64,000 bases of DNA, from positions 1,116,001-1,180,000 of the forward strand of contig OY759762.1 in NCBI GenBank assembly GCA_963662645.2. Direction: 5' to 3'. Origin of the DNA: Aldehydirespirator sp963662645. Lineage in GTDB: Bacteria; Actinomycetota; Acidimicrobiia; Acidimicrobiales; Aldehydirespiratoraceae. The stretch's first letter is position 1. Every line of letters begins with the position of its first letter. Of the stretch, positions 31,163 through 39,411 are shown piece by piece. The notes beneath the pieces are model-generated. The model had not been told where the DNA came from and made no database searches. It saw only the letters and a list, made by a program, of their open reading frames with translations. A program made the position numbers and the translations under genes.

Positions 31163-34140
31163 CCGTGCTGCTCGCGCTGGCCGGCTTGCTGCTGGGGGGT
31201 CTGGTCGGAGGCCTGCCCGGTCTGCTGGCGGGAGGCGCCATCGGTCTGTTGCTGGGACAGCAGCTGGATGTGCGCAGGCGGATCAAGAGGCTCGAGGAGA
31301 CCCAGGCCGACATCGACGAGTTGCGGACCTGGGCCACCGAGTTGAAGGCCTGGGCCCAGCAGACCCACGCCTGGCTCACACGACTCGCGCCTTCGGCCCG
31401 ACCGGCCGAGGACGAACCTGCTGTGCTGCCCGAGCCCGGAGCTGCCTCAGAGGCCCTGCCAGAGCCCGGAGCTGCCGCAGAGCCGGCGCCCGCCGGAGAG
31501 CCCGGAGCTGCCGCAGAGCCGGAGCCCGCCGGAGGGCCCGAGCCTGTCGTCGGGGCCGGTGCAGTTGTGAGGCCCCTTGCCTCGGAACCAAGAACCGAGG
31601 TTCAGGCGCGTGTTGCCGGTCCGGTGGCTCCTGCGCCCCCCGACGCGTCGACCCGGGCGCCCAGAACGGGAGATCCGACCGCCGCCAGCCCGCCGCCGCC
31701 GGCGCCCGGCACTGTCCGGGAGCGTCGCTCCGATCCGGTTTCGTGGCTCGTGAACTGGGTCAAGCAGTGGGTGACGACCGGGAACGCGCCGGTGAAGGTG
31801 GGTGTGCTGGTGTCGCTCGTCGGAGTGGGGCTGCTGCTTCGGGAGGCCCACCGGCGGGGCATCATCGAGCTGACGATCGAGGTTCGCCTGGCGGCTGCGG
31901 CCCTGTTCGGCCTAGTGCTGCTGGCCGTCGGCTGGCGCCAACGCCGGAGACGCCCCATCTACGGCGTCAGCCTCCAAGGCGGAGGGATCGCCGTGCTCTA
32001 TGTCACGACGTACGCGGCCTTTGTCGTGTACGACGTCCTGCCGGCCGTTCCCGCAGCGGCGGCAGTGGTGATCGTCACCGTCGGCGCGGGAATGCTCTCG
32101 GTGCTTCAGGATTCGCGACCCCTGGCCGTCCTAGGGATCATCGGCGGGTTCCTGGCGCCGGTGCTCACCTACTCGCGGCCCGAGGACCACGTCTACGTCT
32201 TCAGTTTCTTCCTGGTGCTGAACGCGGCCATCGTCGGGGTCGCCTGGTTCAAGACCTGGCCGGAGTTGAACCTGCTCGGCTTCGGCTTCACGTTCGGTCT
32301 CACGTTCTTCTGGCTGGCGAGCCGCCACGATCAGGACGATTGGGCGTCCACACAGCCGTTCATTGCTCTGTTCGTGCTGATGTACATGGGACTGCCGGCC
32401 CTCTTCGCCGCCCGCGAGGCACCCGACCTCAAGGCCGCGCTCGGCGGGCCCCGGGCGCCGGACATCCCGCTGGTGCGCGGGGCTTGGACCGCGCCGCTCG
32501 TGTTCGGCTCGCCGTTCGCGGGGCTGGGCCTGCAGCAGTTGGCGGCGGGACACACCGAGTATGGCCTGGCCATCAGCGCCGCCGCGCTGGCGGTGGCCCA
32601 GAGCTTGCTGGCGCTGGCGTCGCGCCGGCTGGGCGTTGATCGCCGCCAGCTGGCGGAGGCCTACGCGGGGCTGGGTGTGGCTTTCATCGCCATCGCGGTG
32701 CCGCTCGCGCTGGACGCCTATTTCACGTCGACGGTGTGGGCGGTGCAGGGCCTGGTCCTGCTGTGGCTGGGATGCCGGCGCGGCCGCCTGCTCGCCTTGG
32801 GCGGTGGTGCGGTGCTGCAGGTTCTGGCCGCGGCGTCCTTCGCCCAGCACCTGGGCGAGTCCCTTCCCTATCCGGATCACACGCCGGCGATCGTCAACGA
32901 GCATTTTCTGGGCGCCCTGCTGGTCGCCGTGGCTGGCTTGGCGTCGGCGCGGCTGCTGGGCCGCAGGCAGCGCCGCAGCGAGGCCGACGGGCTCTTCGTG
33001 TGGCTGGCGCTGTCTTGGGGAGCCGTCTGGTGGCTGCTGGCAGGCGTCCTGGAGATCGTCCAGCAGCTGCCCGACAGCAGCCAGTTGTCGGCCGTGCTGG
33101 GGTTCATGGTCGGATCCTTCGCGGCCGGGTCACTGGGCGCCCGCCGGCTGCGCTGGCCGGAGCTTGAGACCGCGGGCCTGCTGATCCTGCCGACCCTGGT
33201 GTTGGTGCTGGTGCTGTCGCTGCTGTCCCAGTCCCATCCCCTCGGCGGGTGGGGATGGGCCGCCTGGCCGCCGGCGCTCGCGATGCATTACCTGTTCCTG
33301 CACCGGCGGGAGCGTTCGTTCGCCCGGATGTCGGCCTTGCTGCACGCCGGCGGGTGGTGGATGCTGGCGGCGCTGGCTGCGCCGGAGGTGTACTGGCAGG
33401 TCGACCGGGTCGCCGAGGGCGTGTGGCCTCTGGCTGCGACAACCGCCGCCGTCCTAGCCCTGGTGGCCGCGACGATGGCAGCGCGGCGCGCTCCGGCGTG
33501 GCCGGTCGCGGCGCACTGGCGGACGTACCTGCTGGTCTGTGCCAGCCCTATGTTGTTGGTGCTCTGTGTGGTACTGGCCGCGGCTCTCTCCCACGACGGC
33601 GACCCCCGGCCACTGCTGTACTTGCCCGTATTGAACCCCCTGGGGGTGATCGTCGGATTGCAGATGGTGGCGCTGCACGCCTGGAGGAGGCTGGCGCGAG
33701 AGCAGAGGAGCTATCAGCTCCAGGACCTGGTCGATGCTCGCTGGTCGCCGGCGCTGGCCGCAGTCGGTGTGGTTCTCGCCACGGTGGAGACGGCCCGGAC
33801 TGTGAGCCACTGGCTGGACGTGCCGTGGCAGTTGGAGTCGCTGTGGGACACCACCGAGTTGCAGACGTCGCTGTCGATCCTGTGGGCGGTGATCGGTTTG
33901 TCGGCGATGGTGGCCGGAGTGCGCATGGCCCGCCGAGCGGTGTGGGTGGCGGGAGCGTCGTGGATGGCGGTGGTGGTGGTCAAGCTGTTCCTGGTGGACC
34001 TCAGCAGCCTGACCGCACTGGGCCGGGTGGTGTCGTTCATCGTGGTCGGGGTGCTGCTGCTGATAGTCGGCTACCTGGCCCCAGTGCCCCCAGCCGCACC
34101 CGACGAGACCGACGAGCCCAAGGAAACCGGCGAGCGGTGA
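31159..34140 (+). CDS. DUF2339 multi-pass membrane protein
   Basis: 993 aa. A Gly/Leu-rich N-terminal segment (LLALAGLLLGGLVGGLPGLL) is followed by a short coiled coil (RRIKRLEETQADIDELRTW). A disordered Ala/Pro/Glu linker spans about residues 75-190. About two dozen membrane helices then begin at VKVGVLVSLVGVGLLL. The conserved GVSLQGGGIAVLYVTTYAAF and LGIIGGFLAPVL match DUF2339, a widespread family of unknown function in bacterial envelopes. The linker holds three copies of the word GAGCCCGGAGCTGCC (near 31432, 31462 and 31498), another expanded repeat. It is probably a stand-alone transcription unit. Confidence 0.85.
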   Translation: MTVLLALAGLLLGGLVGGLPGLLAGGAIGLLLGQQLDVRRRIKRLEETQADIDELRTWATELKAWAQQTHAWLTRLAPSARPAEDEPAVLPEPGAASEALPEPGAAAEPAPAGEPGAAAEPEPAGGPEPVVGAGAVVRPLASEPRTEVQARVAGPVAPAPPDASTRAPRTGDPTAASPPPPAPGTVRERRSDPVSWLVNWVKQWVTTGNAPVKVGVLVSLVGVGLLLREAHRRGIIELTIEVRLAAAALFGLVLLAVGWRQRRRRPIYGVSLQGGGIAVLYVTTYAAFVVYDVLPAVPAAAAVVIVTVGAGMLSVLQDSRPLAVLGIIGGFLAPVLTYSRPEDHVYVFSFFLVLNAAIVGVAWFKTWPELNLLGFGFTFGLTFFWLASRHDQDDWASTQPFIALFVLMYMGLPALFAAREAPDLKAALGGPRAPDIPLVRGAWTAPLVFGSPFAGLGLQQLAAGHTEYGLAISAAALAVAQSLLALASRRLGVDRRQLAEAYAGLGVAFIAIAVPLALDAYFTSTVWAVQGLVLLWLGCRRGRLLALGGGAVLQVLAAASFAQHLGESLPYPDHTPAIVNEHFLGALLVAVAGLASARLLGRRQRRSEADGLFVWLALSWGAVWWLLAGVLEIVQQLPDSSQLSAVLGFMVGSFAAGSLGARRLRWPELETAGLLILPTLVLVLVLSLLSQSHPLGGWGWAAWPPALAMHYLFLHRRERSFARMSALLHAGGWWMLAALAAPEVYWQVDRVAEGVWPLAATTAAVLALVAATMAARRAPAWPVAAHWRTYLLVCASPMLLVLCVVLAAALSHDGDPRPLLYLPVLNPLGVIVGLQMVALHAWRRLAREQRSYQLQDLVDARWSPALAAVGVVLATVETARTVSHWLDVPWQLESLWDTTELQTSLSILWAVIGLSAMVAGVRMARRAVWVAGASWMAVVVVKLFLVDLSSLTALGRVVSFIVVGVLLLIVGYLAPVPPAAPDETDEPKETGER

Positions 34141-34211
34141 CGGCTGCGGCCGGACCTGACAAGGCCGGCCCGATGTGGAGAGTCCGGCTCGTTTTCGATG
34201 AGAATGCGGCG

Positions 34212-35003
34212 ATGGAATCGACTGAGCGGTTTGCGGGCCGCACCGCGATCATCACCGGCGCCGGGATCGGCGGACTTGGGGCGGCCTACGCGGATGCTCT
34301 GGCCGCGGGCGGGGCGAGTGTGGTGGTGACCGACATACGGGCACCAGAGGTCGAGGCGACTGCCGAGGGCATCAGTTCGACTGGCGGCGAGGCGATGGCG
34401 ATCGAGGCGGACGTGACCGACGAGGCCTCAGTCGACACCATGGTCGAGCGCACGATCGATCGATTCGGCCGGGTCGACATCCTGATCAACAACGCGGCGG
34501 TGATGTTCCGCTCCCTCGACGAGCCCCGCACGGCGTTCTGGGAGCTGCCGCTGGCGGAGTTCGAGCTGGTGCAGCGGGTGAACGTGACCGGGTCTTGGCT
34601 GTGCGCCAAGGCGGTGTTCGGGCCCATGAAACGCCAGGGCAGCGGCAAGATCGTCAACGTCTCGTCGAACATGGCGCTGGGCACCGACCTGATGTGGCCG
34701 GCCGAGATGGCGGCCTACACGACCTCCAAGGCGGGCGTGATCGGCCTGACCCGGGCGCTGGCCGGCGAGGCCGGGCCGCACGGCATCACGGTCAACGCGG
34801 TGGCCCCGGGGGTGACCAACACCGAGACGGTGCGCGAGCACATCGACCCCGACCGGATGGAGATCCTCGCCCAGAGCCAGGCCCTGCGCCGCCAGGCCTG
34901 GCCCGACGACATCGTGGGAACGGTGATGTTCCTGTGCTCGTCCGACAGCGACTTCATGACCGGCCAGATCCTCTGCGTGGACGGAGGCTTCGTAACGCAC
35001 TGA
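34212..35003 (+). CDS. Short-chain dehydrogenase/reductase (SDR)
   Basis: 263-aa classical SDR. The cofactor motif is ITGAGIGGLGAAYADAL near residue 14, NNA is in ILINNAAVMF, the catalytic Ser is in IVNVSSNMA and the Tyr-x3-Lys is AAYTTSKAG. The C-terminal GQILCVDGGF is standard. The ATG 34212 fits the family best, but the same frame runs back to a GTG at 34137 that overlaps the DUF2339 stop, so a longer, coupled form is possible. The natural substrate (alcohol, ketone or acyl-ACP) is not predictable. Confidence 0.92.
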   Translation: MESTERFAGRTAIITGAGIGGLGAAYADALAAGGASVVVTDIRAPEVEATAEGISSTGGEAMAIEADVTDEASVDTMVERTIDRFGRVDILINNAAVMFRSLDEPRTAFWELPLAEFELVQRVNVTGSWLCAKAVFGPMKRQGSGKIVNVSSNMALGTDLMWPAEMAAYTTSKAGVIGLTRALAGEAGPHGITVNAVAPGVTNTETVREHIDPDRMEILAQSQALRRQAWPDDIVGTVMFLCSSDSDFMTGQILCVDGGFVTH

Positions 35004-35044
35004 CCTTCTGCTTCGAGGCTCGGGCGGAGCGGGTCCCGGACGCG

Positions 35045-35461
35045 CTATGCGGCGGCGATGGCGAAGAGGGCTATCCAGATCGAGATTGTGGCCGCGGCGA
35101 TGGTCGAGACGATGACGTAGAGTTGCTTGGCCTGGCTCTTGATGAGGTTGGCCTGGCTCTTGATGATCTCGGCCCGCTCCTTGGCGGCTTCGGCGAGGCC
35201 GGTGGCCATGGCGGTCTGTAGGGCGGCGTGGCTCTCAACGAACTCTGCTCTCGTTTCGGCGAACTTGGCGTTGATCTCGGCAAGCGCTACTGCGAGGCTT
35301 GCCTGGAGGCGCTGCTCGACCCCGGCGAGGTCGTCCTTGGTGGCCATCTGATCCCAGCCGGTGGGCGGGAGTTGGTCCATGAGGGTGTCTGCGGCTTCTT
35401 CGCCCATCGAATCCACCAGGCTTACGTACAGCGCGGCGCGCTGCGACTGGGTTGCGGCCAT
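35045..35461 (-). CDS. Coiled-coil protein with C-terminal membrane anchor (DUF1640-like)
   Basis: 138 aa from ATG 35461, which has an AGGAGG ribosome site at the right distance. The first 40 residues (SQRAALYVSLVDSMGEEA) are soluble. A coiled coil covers about residues 45-110 (DDLAGVEQRLQASLAVALAE; IIKSQANLIKSQAKQL), and a single hydrophobic helix ends the protein (YVIVSTIAAATISIWIALF). The layout is like the DUF1640/CCDC90 family, whose bacterial members have no settled role. It opens the accessory patch, facing away from it. A related layout appears in the gene at 38206. Confidence 0.75.
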   Translation of the reverse strand: MAATQSQRAALYVSLVDSMGEEAADTLMDQLPPTGWDQMATKDDLAGVEQRLQASLAVALAEINAKFAETRAEFVESHAALQTAMATGLAEAAKERAEIIKSQANLIKSQAKQLYVIVSTIAAATISIWIALFAIAAA

Positions 35462-36082
35462 CCCGGGCCTCCTTCCGTTCATGTGATCGGGTGGGGGCGC
35501 CGCAAAGGCTGCTCCGAGGCCATCCGGTCAAATCGGGCGATCCGACGCAGCGGCAGACACACCGTATAGCACCAGGAATGCTATGTCAATCCAATTCATT
35601 ATAGAAAGGTAATGTCTAAGCACCTCTAGCAGCCGGGGCGCAAGTCACGGCCCGGCAGACGGCTCGCATCGTTCGGTCATCCAACTCTCCGGTGCCGCCT
35701 GATCCGTCGGGGCGCTCCGTATCTGGCCTCGCATAGCGAAGTAGCGTCGCTTGCGCAGACGATTCAGCAAGCCCGGAGGGTCTGTGGACTCCAGACACGA
35801 GCAGAGCACCCGTCGCTCAGCCCAACCCGGCACCGATGCGAGGGCTGTCAGCGACGGCGTGGGAGAGGTCTATCTCGACTACAACGCGTCGTCGCCGCTG
35901 GACCCGCGGGTAGCCGAGGCGATGATGCCGATGCTCACAGACGCCGAGGGCAACGCCTCGTCGTTGGACAACCGTCGCAGCCGTCGAGCGCGTTCGTGCC
36001 ATGAGCGCGTGACGCGTGCCTTATTCCCGTTGCGCTAGCTGCTGGCTATCCTTACTCTAAGTGCTATGTAAGGAGGAGAGTC
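35462..36082. other. Intergenic region with AT-rich segment and a gene stub
   Basis: About 620 bp without an intact gene. The part 35560-35625 is AT-richer than its surroundings and probably carries the promoter for the coiled-coil gene (TTGACA on the minus strand at 35584-35589 and TATACG at 35563-35568, 15 bp apart). A 5' fragment of a cysteine desulfurase gene occupies 35859-36038. Nothing recognisable is in 35626-35858. Confidence 0.6.
35859..36038 (+). pseudogene. Truncated cysteine desulfurase (NifS/IscS/DndA-type) N-terminus
   Basis: From GTG 35859 the frame reads GEVYLDYNASSPLDPRVAEA and continues MMPMLTDAEGNASS. This matches the N-terminal PLP-fold segment of cysteine desulfurases (YLDNAATTPLDPRV...GN.SS). 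After about 35 codons the similarity ends in Arg-rich sequence and the frame stops at 36036-36038. The PLP lysine and catalytic cysteine regions are absent, so this is a stub and not an enzyme. The AbrB-PIN toxin-antitoxin pair starts 45 bp later, which suggests an insertion or deletion event at this point. Confidence 0.6.
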
Positions 36083-36331
36083 GTGGACGTCTCCGCCCGG
36101 ATCACATCGAAGGGCCAAGTGACGATTCCCAAGTCGGTGCGCGACGCGCTGGCTCTGGAGACTGGAGATCGAGTGGTGTTTCGGGTGGAACAGCACCGGG
36201 CGATCATGGCCCGGACCCCTGACCTGCTCGAGATGGCCGGCGCGGTGGAGGTGCCCGCGGCCAAGCGGGGCGCGGCTTGGGACGATGTGCGCTCGGCAGC
36301 CCGGAACCGGTGGGCGCAACGGGCCCGATGA
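36083..36331 (+). CDS. AbrB/MazE-type antitoxin (VapB)
   Basis: 82 aa from GTG 36083 behind a strong GGAGGAG site. The swapped-hairpin DNA-binding domain is plain: ARITSKGQVTIPKSVRDAL, then GDRVVFRVE. The C-terminal half should wrap and inhibit the toxin. The stop overlaps the ATG of the PIN-domain gene (ATGA), the usual order and coupling of type II toxin-antitoxin modules. Such antitoxins bind their own promoter, so autoregulation is expected; the region before the start (about 36050-36075) would be the operator. Confidence 0.92.
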   Translation: MDVSARITSKGQVTIPKSVRDALALETGDRVVFRVEQHRAIMARTPDLLEMAGAVEVPAAKRGAAWDDVRSAARNRWAQRAR

Positions 36332-36720
36332 CGGCTCTGGTGGACACCAATGTGCTGATCCGTCACCTCACAGGCGATCCGCCCGATCTTGCGGCTCGGG
36401 CCACGGCCTTTCTCGCGGCGGCCGAGGCATTGATCCTGCCGGACTTGATTGTGGCCGAAGTCGTCTATGTGCTGGAGTCCTTCTACGAGGTTCCAAGGCA
36501 CCGGGTTGCTGAGCTCGTCCGCTCGATCATCACCTTCGGGAGCATCCGGACTGCGGATCCCGGGCTGGTGCTGAGAGCCGTCGAGGTCTACGAGGTGCAT
36601 AAGATCGATTTCAGCGACGCCTACCTTGTCGCGTTGGCCGAGACCGCCGATGTCTTCGACATCGCGTCATTCGACCGGACCATCGATCGGCTGCCCACGA
36701 TCAACCGCATCGAGCCATAG
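36328..36720 (+). CDS. PIN-domain toxin (VapC family)
   Basis: 130-aa PIN-domain ribonuclease. The acidic residues that bind Mg2+ are visible in order: Asp in ALVDTNVLIRH, Glu in LIVAEVVYVLES, Asp in KIDFSDAYLVALA and Asp in IASFDRTIDR. It should cleave RNA (often tRNA or rRNA) when freed from the antitoxin encoded just upstream. ATG 36328 is chosen because of the ATGA overlap; the frame is open slightly further upstream but inside the antitoxin gene. Confidence 0.92.
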   Translation: MTALVDTNVLIRHLTGDPPDLAARATAFLAAAEALILPDLIVAEVVYVLESFYEVPRHRVAELVRSIITFGSIRTADPGLVLRAVEVYEVHKIDFSDAYLVALAETADVFDIASFDRTIDRLPTINRIEP

Positions 36721-37061
36721 GCCACGGGTCAACCCTGCCGCGAGGGGGCACAGCAAGGTGTGCTACGGCTTCTAGGTATATAATATTACATATTGATATT
36801 GATTGATATAGCATAACACTGGCCCTAGGCTACGCTTCCATAGGGCGCAGCCGCAGCATCCGGGTCCGCGACCCCAGCCAGCGTGGGACAACGCGGTGTC
36901 GAACGCGGCACGATACGGCCCTGAGAGGTCAAGCACCCCCACCGGATCTGCGCGCGCCAGCTCAACGTCCAGCTACGCCTCACAGGCCTCTGTTACAGAT
37001 CGGAGTGACGCCGCCGGGGAGGGTTACGCTCGGCAGCTCGTATGGACCTCCGGCTGCGGCT
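36721..37061. other. Gene-free region with an AT-rich stretch
   Basis: About 340 bp between the PIN toxin and the ankyrin gene, which converge on it. The core 36775-36825 is strikingly AT-rich (for example TATATAATATTACATATTG), unlike anything else in the window. The rest is of normal composition. No ORF with credible codon use, no tRNA shape and no transposon end was recognised. It may be a scar of horizontal transfer. Confidence 0.5.
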
Positions 37062-37925
37062 CTAGCTTCTTCGAACCGCGCCAACCAGCGCCTTGATCGA
37101 GGCCGCTGCCTCACTGCCGTCGTCGCACGCCTCAGCCCAGCCGAGGGCGTCGGAGCCGTAGTTGGCGTCGCTGATGGCAACCGACGCGCCCCGGTCAAGA
37201 AGATGGGAGACCATCTCGGCCCGCTGGAACTGGATGGCGAAGTGCAGCGCGGTGGTGTTTCGGTACGGCCGGGCGTCGATGTCCGCCCCCGCATCGAGGA
37301 GATAGTCCGCTACGTGCCGCCGGTTGTTGAGGGCGGCGAAAACGAAGGCCTCGCCCACGATCTTGGCCGGATCGTCGGCAGGCGGCTCGCCAGCAGGCCG
37401 GCCCACGTCAGCCCAATCAGGTCTGTACGGACCAGGGTCGGCCCGCAGCGATCCGTCGCCGGATACCCATTCACGCACTTCCGGCAGCAGCCCCGAGGCT
37501 GCAGCTAGCCAGAGAGTGGGGCGGTGCAGGCCGTGTGGGACCAGCACATCGGCGGCCTCGGTGGAACTGTGCATGGCGGCTGACTCCAGCGGTGTGATGT
37601 TGGCGTCGGCGCGGGCCGCGGGATCGGCACCGGCAGCCACGAGTTGGGCGCAGAGGTCGGACAGGTTCCAGCACCCGGCGAGGTTGAGGGCGCGGTCCAG
37701 GTCGGCACCCGCGTCGATGAGCGCCTCGACCATCTCGGCCGACGGCGGCCCGCTCTCGGGCTGGGTCATGAACTCGAGCATCGTGTTCTCGCCGATCTTG
37801 AGGTTCACCACGCCCGGATCGGCCTGGAGCGCCGCTCGGAGCCCGTCGATGTCCTCGACGAGAAGCGCATGCAGAGCCGTCTGGATCCGCTCGTCGTCGC
37901 TTCTCGCCGTATCCCTTCTGGCCAT
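37062..37925 (-). CDS. Ankyrin-repeat protein
   Basis: 287 aa from ATG 37925 (GTG 37931 also possible). Several ankyrin units are visible: VEALIDAGADLDRALNLAG, LCAQLVAAGADPAARADANI, VADYLLDAGADIDARPYRNT and MVSHLLDRGASVAISDANYG. A middle segment (EVREWVSGDGSLRADPGPY) resembles the spacer of ankyrin proteins built as step-wise counters. There is no signal peptide or enzymatic domain, so a protein-binding role in the cytoplasm is likely. It lies in the accessory patch and ends next to an AT-rich stretch. Confidence 0.88.
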   Translation of the reverse strand: MARRDTARSDDERIQTALHALLVEDIDGLRAALQADPGVVNLKIGENTMLEFMTQPESGPPSAEMVEALIDAGADLDRALNLAGCWNLSDLCAQLVAAGADPAARADANITPLESAAMHSSTEAADVLVPHGLHRPTLWLAAASGLLPEVREWVSGDGSLRADPGPYRPDWADVGRPAGEPPADDPAKIVGEAFVFAALNNRRHVADYLLDAGADIDARPYRNTTALHFAIQFQRAEMVSHLLDRGASVAISDANYGSDALGWAEACDDGSEAAASIKALVGAVRRS

Positions 37926-37986
37926 GAACACCCACTATGCCGTCTGGGCTATTCGACGGTCCAGCGGTTGACGTTGTCGTTCACGC

Positions 37987-38187
37987 GTGATGCACAGCTT
38001 CCACCGCCCGGCAGACTCCACTTCCGTCTGGCGGCTGCGATCACAGCATCCTGAACTGGACTGGAACGATCCCGGGGGCGCCCTTGCAACCCTGGCCATG
38101 CTCAACGATCCAGAAGCGATGGCTGCCCTAGAAGAAGCCGACAACGACATAGCGACCGACAACTTGGTTCCCCTCGATCGCTATGGC
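37987..38187 (+). pseudogene. Antitoxin-like remnant (RelB/Phd-like C-terminal pattern)
   Basis: About 67 codons with good codon use: TSVWRLRSQHPELDWNDPG, then ATLAMLNDPEAMAALEEADN and a final VPLDRYG. The DPEAMAAL...ADNDI......VPL pattern is like the C-terminal half of small antitoxins whose partner is a RelE-type toxin. After VPLDRYG the frame runs into the opposite-strand gene at 38206 and loses sense. No toxin gene is beside it. The family call is weak; the remnant status is inferred. Confidence 0.35.
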
Positions 38188-38205
38188 CCTCCTATCTGCA
38201 CCGGC

Positions 38206-38691
38206 TCACGGCTGCCGCCGCCTCGAGGGAACGGGATCGCCGCCGGGGGTCAAGAACCTGCCCTCAACTGCGGCGTCCACCTCCTCAGACTTGTTCAGGG
38301 CCGCGATCAGTGCAGTCAGCTTCAGGTCGATTTCGTCGATCTTGGCGTCCTGCGCCGCGAAGCTGGCGACGACCGTTTCCTCGAGGCGGTCGATGCGGCT
38401 GCGGTTGCTGGTGAGCGAAAAGATGAGCAGCCCCACCACGGCTGCGGCCAGCACGGTCTGCATGGGGTTGTCGCCGAGCACTGCACGCCGGGCGGGCCTC
38501 GCCCGGGCATCAGAGGCAACGGCGGGGACCGGTGCGGGTTGCGAGTCGGCGGCTGGAGCCATGGGCGCTGTGGGGGTTGACGATGATGTGCTCAAGACGT
38601 GCCTCACAGGGGTCTGGCGGCGTTTCTGCGACGCTGTCACTGATTTGGATTGGCTCTGCCGCACATGCCCAGCAGGCGAGGCTGACCACAA
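38206..38691 (-). CDS. Small single-pass membrane protein with coiled coil
   Basis: Up to 161 aa; the start is not fixed, and a start at the internal GTG or ATG before SSSTPTAPMAPAADS would give a shorter form. After a Pro/Ala-rich N-terminal part comes one membrane helix (MQTVLAAAVVGLLIFSLTS), then a coiled coil (RIDRLEETVVASFAAQDAKI; DEIDLKLTALIAALNKSEE). The arrangement mirrors the gene at 35045 with anchor and coil in the opposite order. No family is recognised. It is the last of three minus-strand genes running from 40131. Confidence 0.6.
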   Translation of the reverse strand: MWSASPAGHVRQSQSKSVTASQKRRQTPVRHVLSTSSSTPTAPMAPAADSQPAPVPAVASDARARPARRAVLGDNPMQTVLAAAVVGLLIFSLTSNRSRIDRLEETVVASFAAQDAKIDEIDLKLTALIAALNKSEEVDAAVEGRFLTPGGDPVPSRRRQP

Positions 38692-38914
38692 AGTTATATG
38701 ACAGTCAATACCATGTCAACATATCCGGCGATTCGCGATTCAGGACGGTGGGCGGAGCGTCATCCTCCTCCGCTTCGCCCAGGCGTGGCAGCCGGCGTCG
38801 CGTCCGCCGGACGGCGGCCAGTTCGTCTGAGCTGAACTTTCGACTCTCGAACTCGTCGGCAATGGCGGCGGGATCACCGTCCGGCGGCAGGTCGTCGGCG
38901 CTCTCCGCCGCCTG
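38692..38914. other. Intergenic region with a coding-like minus-strand fragment
   Basis: On the minus strand a frame without a start codon reads DLPPDGDPAAIADEFESRKF followed by SSDELAAVRRTRRRLPRLGE, with host-like codon use. It follows the stop of the gene at 38915, so it may be a former extension of that gene lost by frameshift, or an independent remnant. Confidence 0.25.
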
Positions 38915-39337
38915 TCAGTGCTCGGGCTGTTCGATGGCGCTCAGCAGCGGATCCCGCTCTGCCGCAGGCAGTTCCAGCATCTCGCCCTCCGGGGCGTCCA
39001 TCGTCGGGTAGACGGCGGATCCCGCCGCGGCCAGGCGACCAAGCAGCACAGTGGCGAGGTGGTCGATGGCGTACAACGCTGTCTGCATCTGCGTCGATGC
39101 CGAGGAGGCCAGAGTGTCGGAGTTCTTCGAGAAGCTCCCCAGCAGCTCGAACCTGGCGTCGAAGACCATCGAGAGCCTGTGTGTCATGGTCCACTCGCCG
39201 ACGTCATCGCGCCAGCCCCGGTCGATCGCTTGTATCGCCTTGATGGCATGGGAACGGTCGGCGTGGCTGCCGGCCGAGACCACCTGGGCCAGAGCGTTCC
39301 GCGCACCCGCGACGGCCTCCTGTTCCTGCCTGTCCAT
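38915..39337 (-). CDS. Conserved-looking hypothetical protein, soluble, helical
   Basis: 140 aa from ATG 39337 behind an AGGAAG site. Not recognised. It is predicted to be mostly helical, with segments such as ALAQVVSAGSHADRSHAIKA and MQTALYAIDHLATVLLGRLA, and an acidic end (EGEMLELPAAERDPLLSAIE). No membrane segment, Cys cluster or nucleotide motif is visible. It lies 74 bp downstream of the two-helix membrane protein gene on the same strand, so the two may act together. Confidence 0.6.
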   Translation of the reverse strand: MDRQEQEAVAGARNALAQVVSAGSHADRSHAIKAIQAIDRGWRDDVGEWTMTHRLSMVFDARFELLGSFSKNSDTLASSASTQMQTALYAIDHLATVLLGRLAAAGSAVYPTMDAPEGEMLELPAAERDPLLSAIEQPEH

Positions 39338-39411
39338 TATCTTCCTCCCATTCTTCGTCTTCTTCCTCGTCGTCTGGTCCGATCTGCTTCGATTCGAGCG
39401 CCACACGGTGA

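Noticed and set aside
29761..31368. 535-codon minus-strand frame over the aldehyde dehydrogenase gene
   Set aside because: Shadow of a full-length aldehyde dehydrogenase with intact catalytic residues.
36083..36720. AbrB-type gene as a free-standing global regulator
   Set aside because: The ATGA overlap with a PIN-domain gene shows it is the antitoxin of a type II module.
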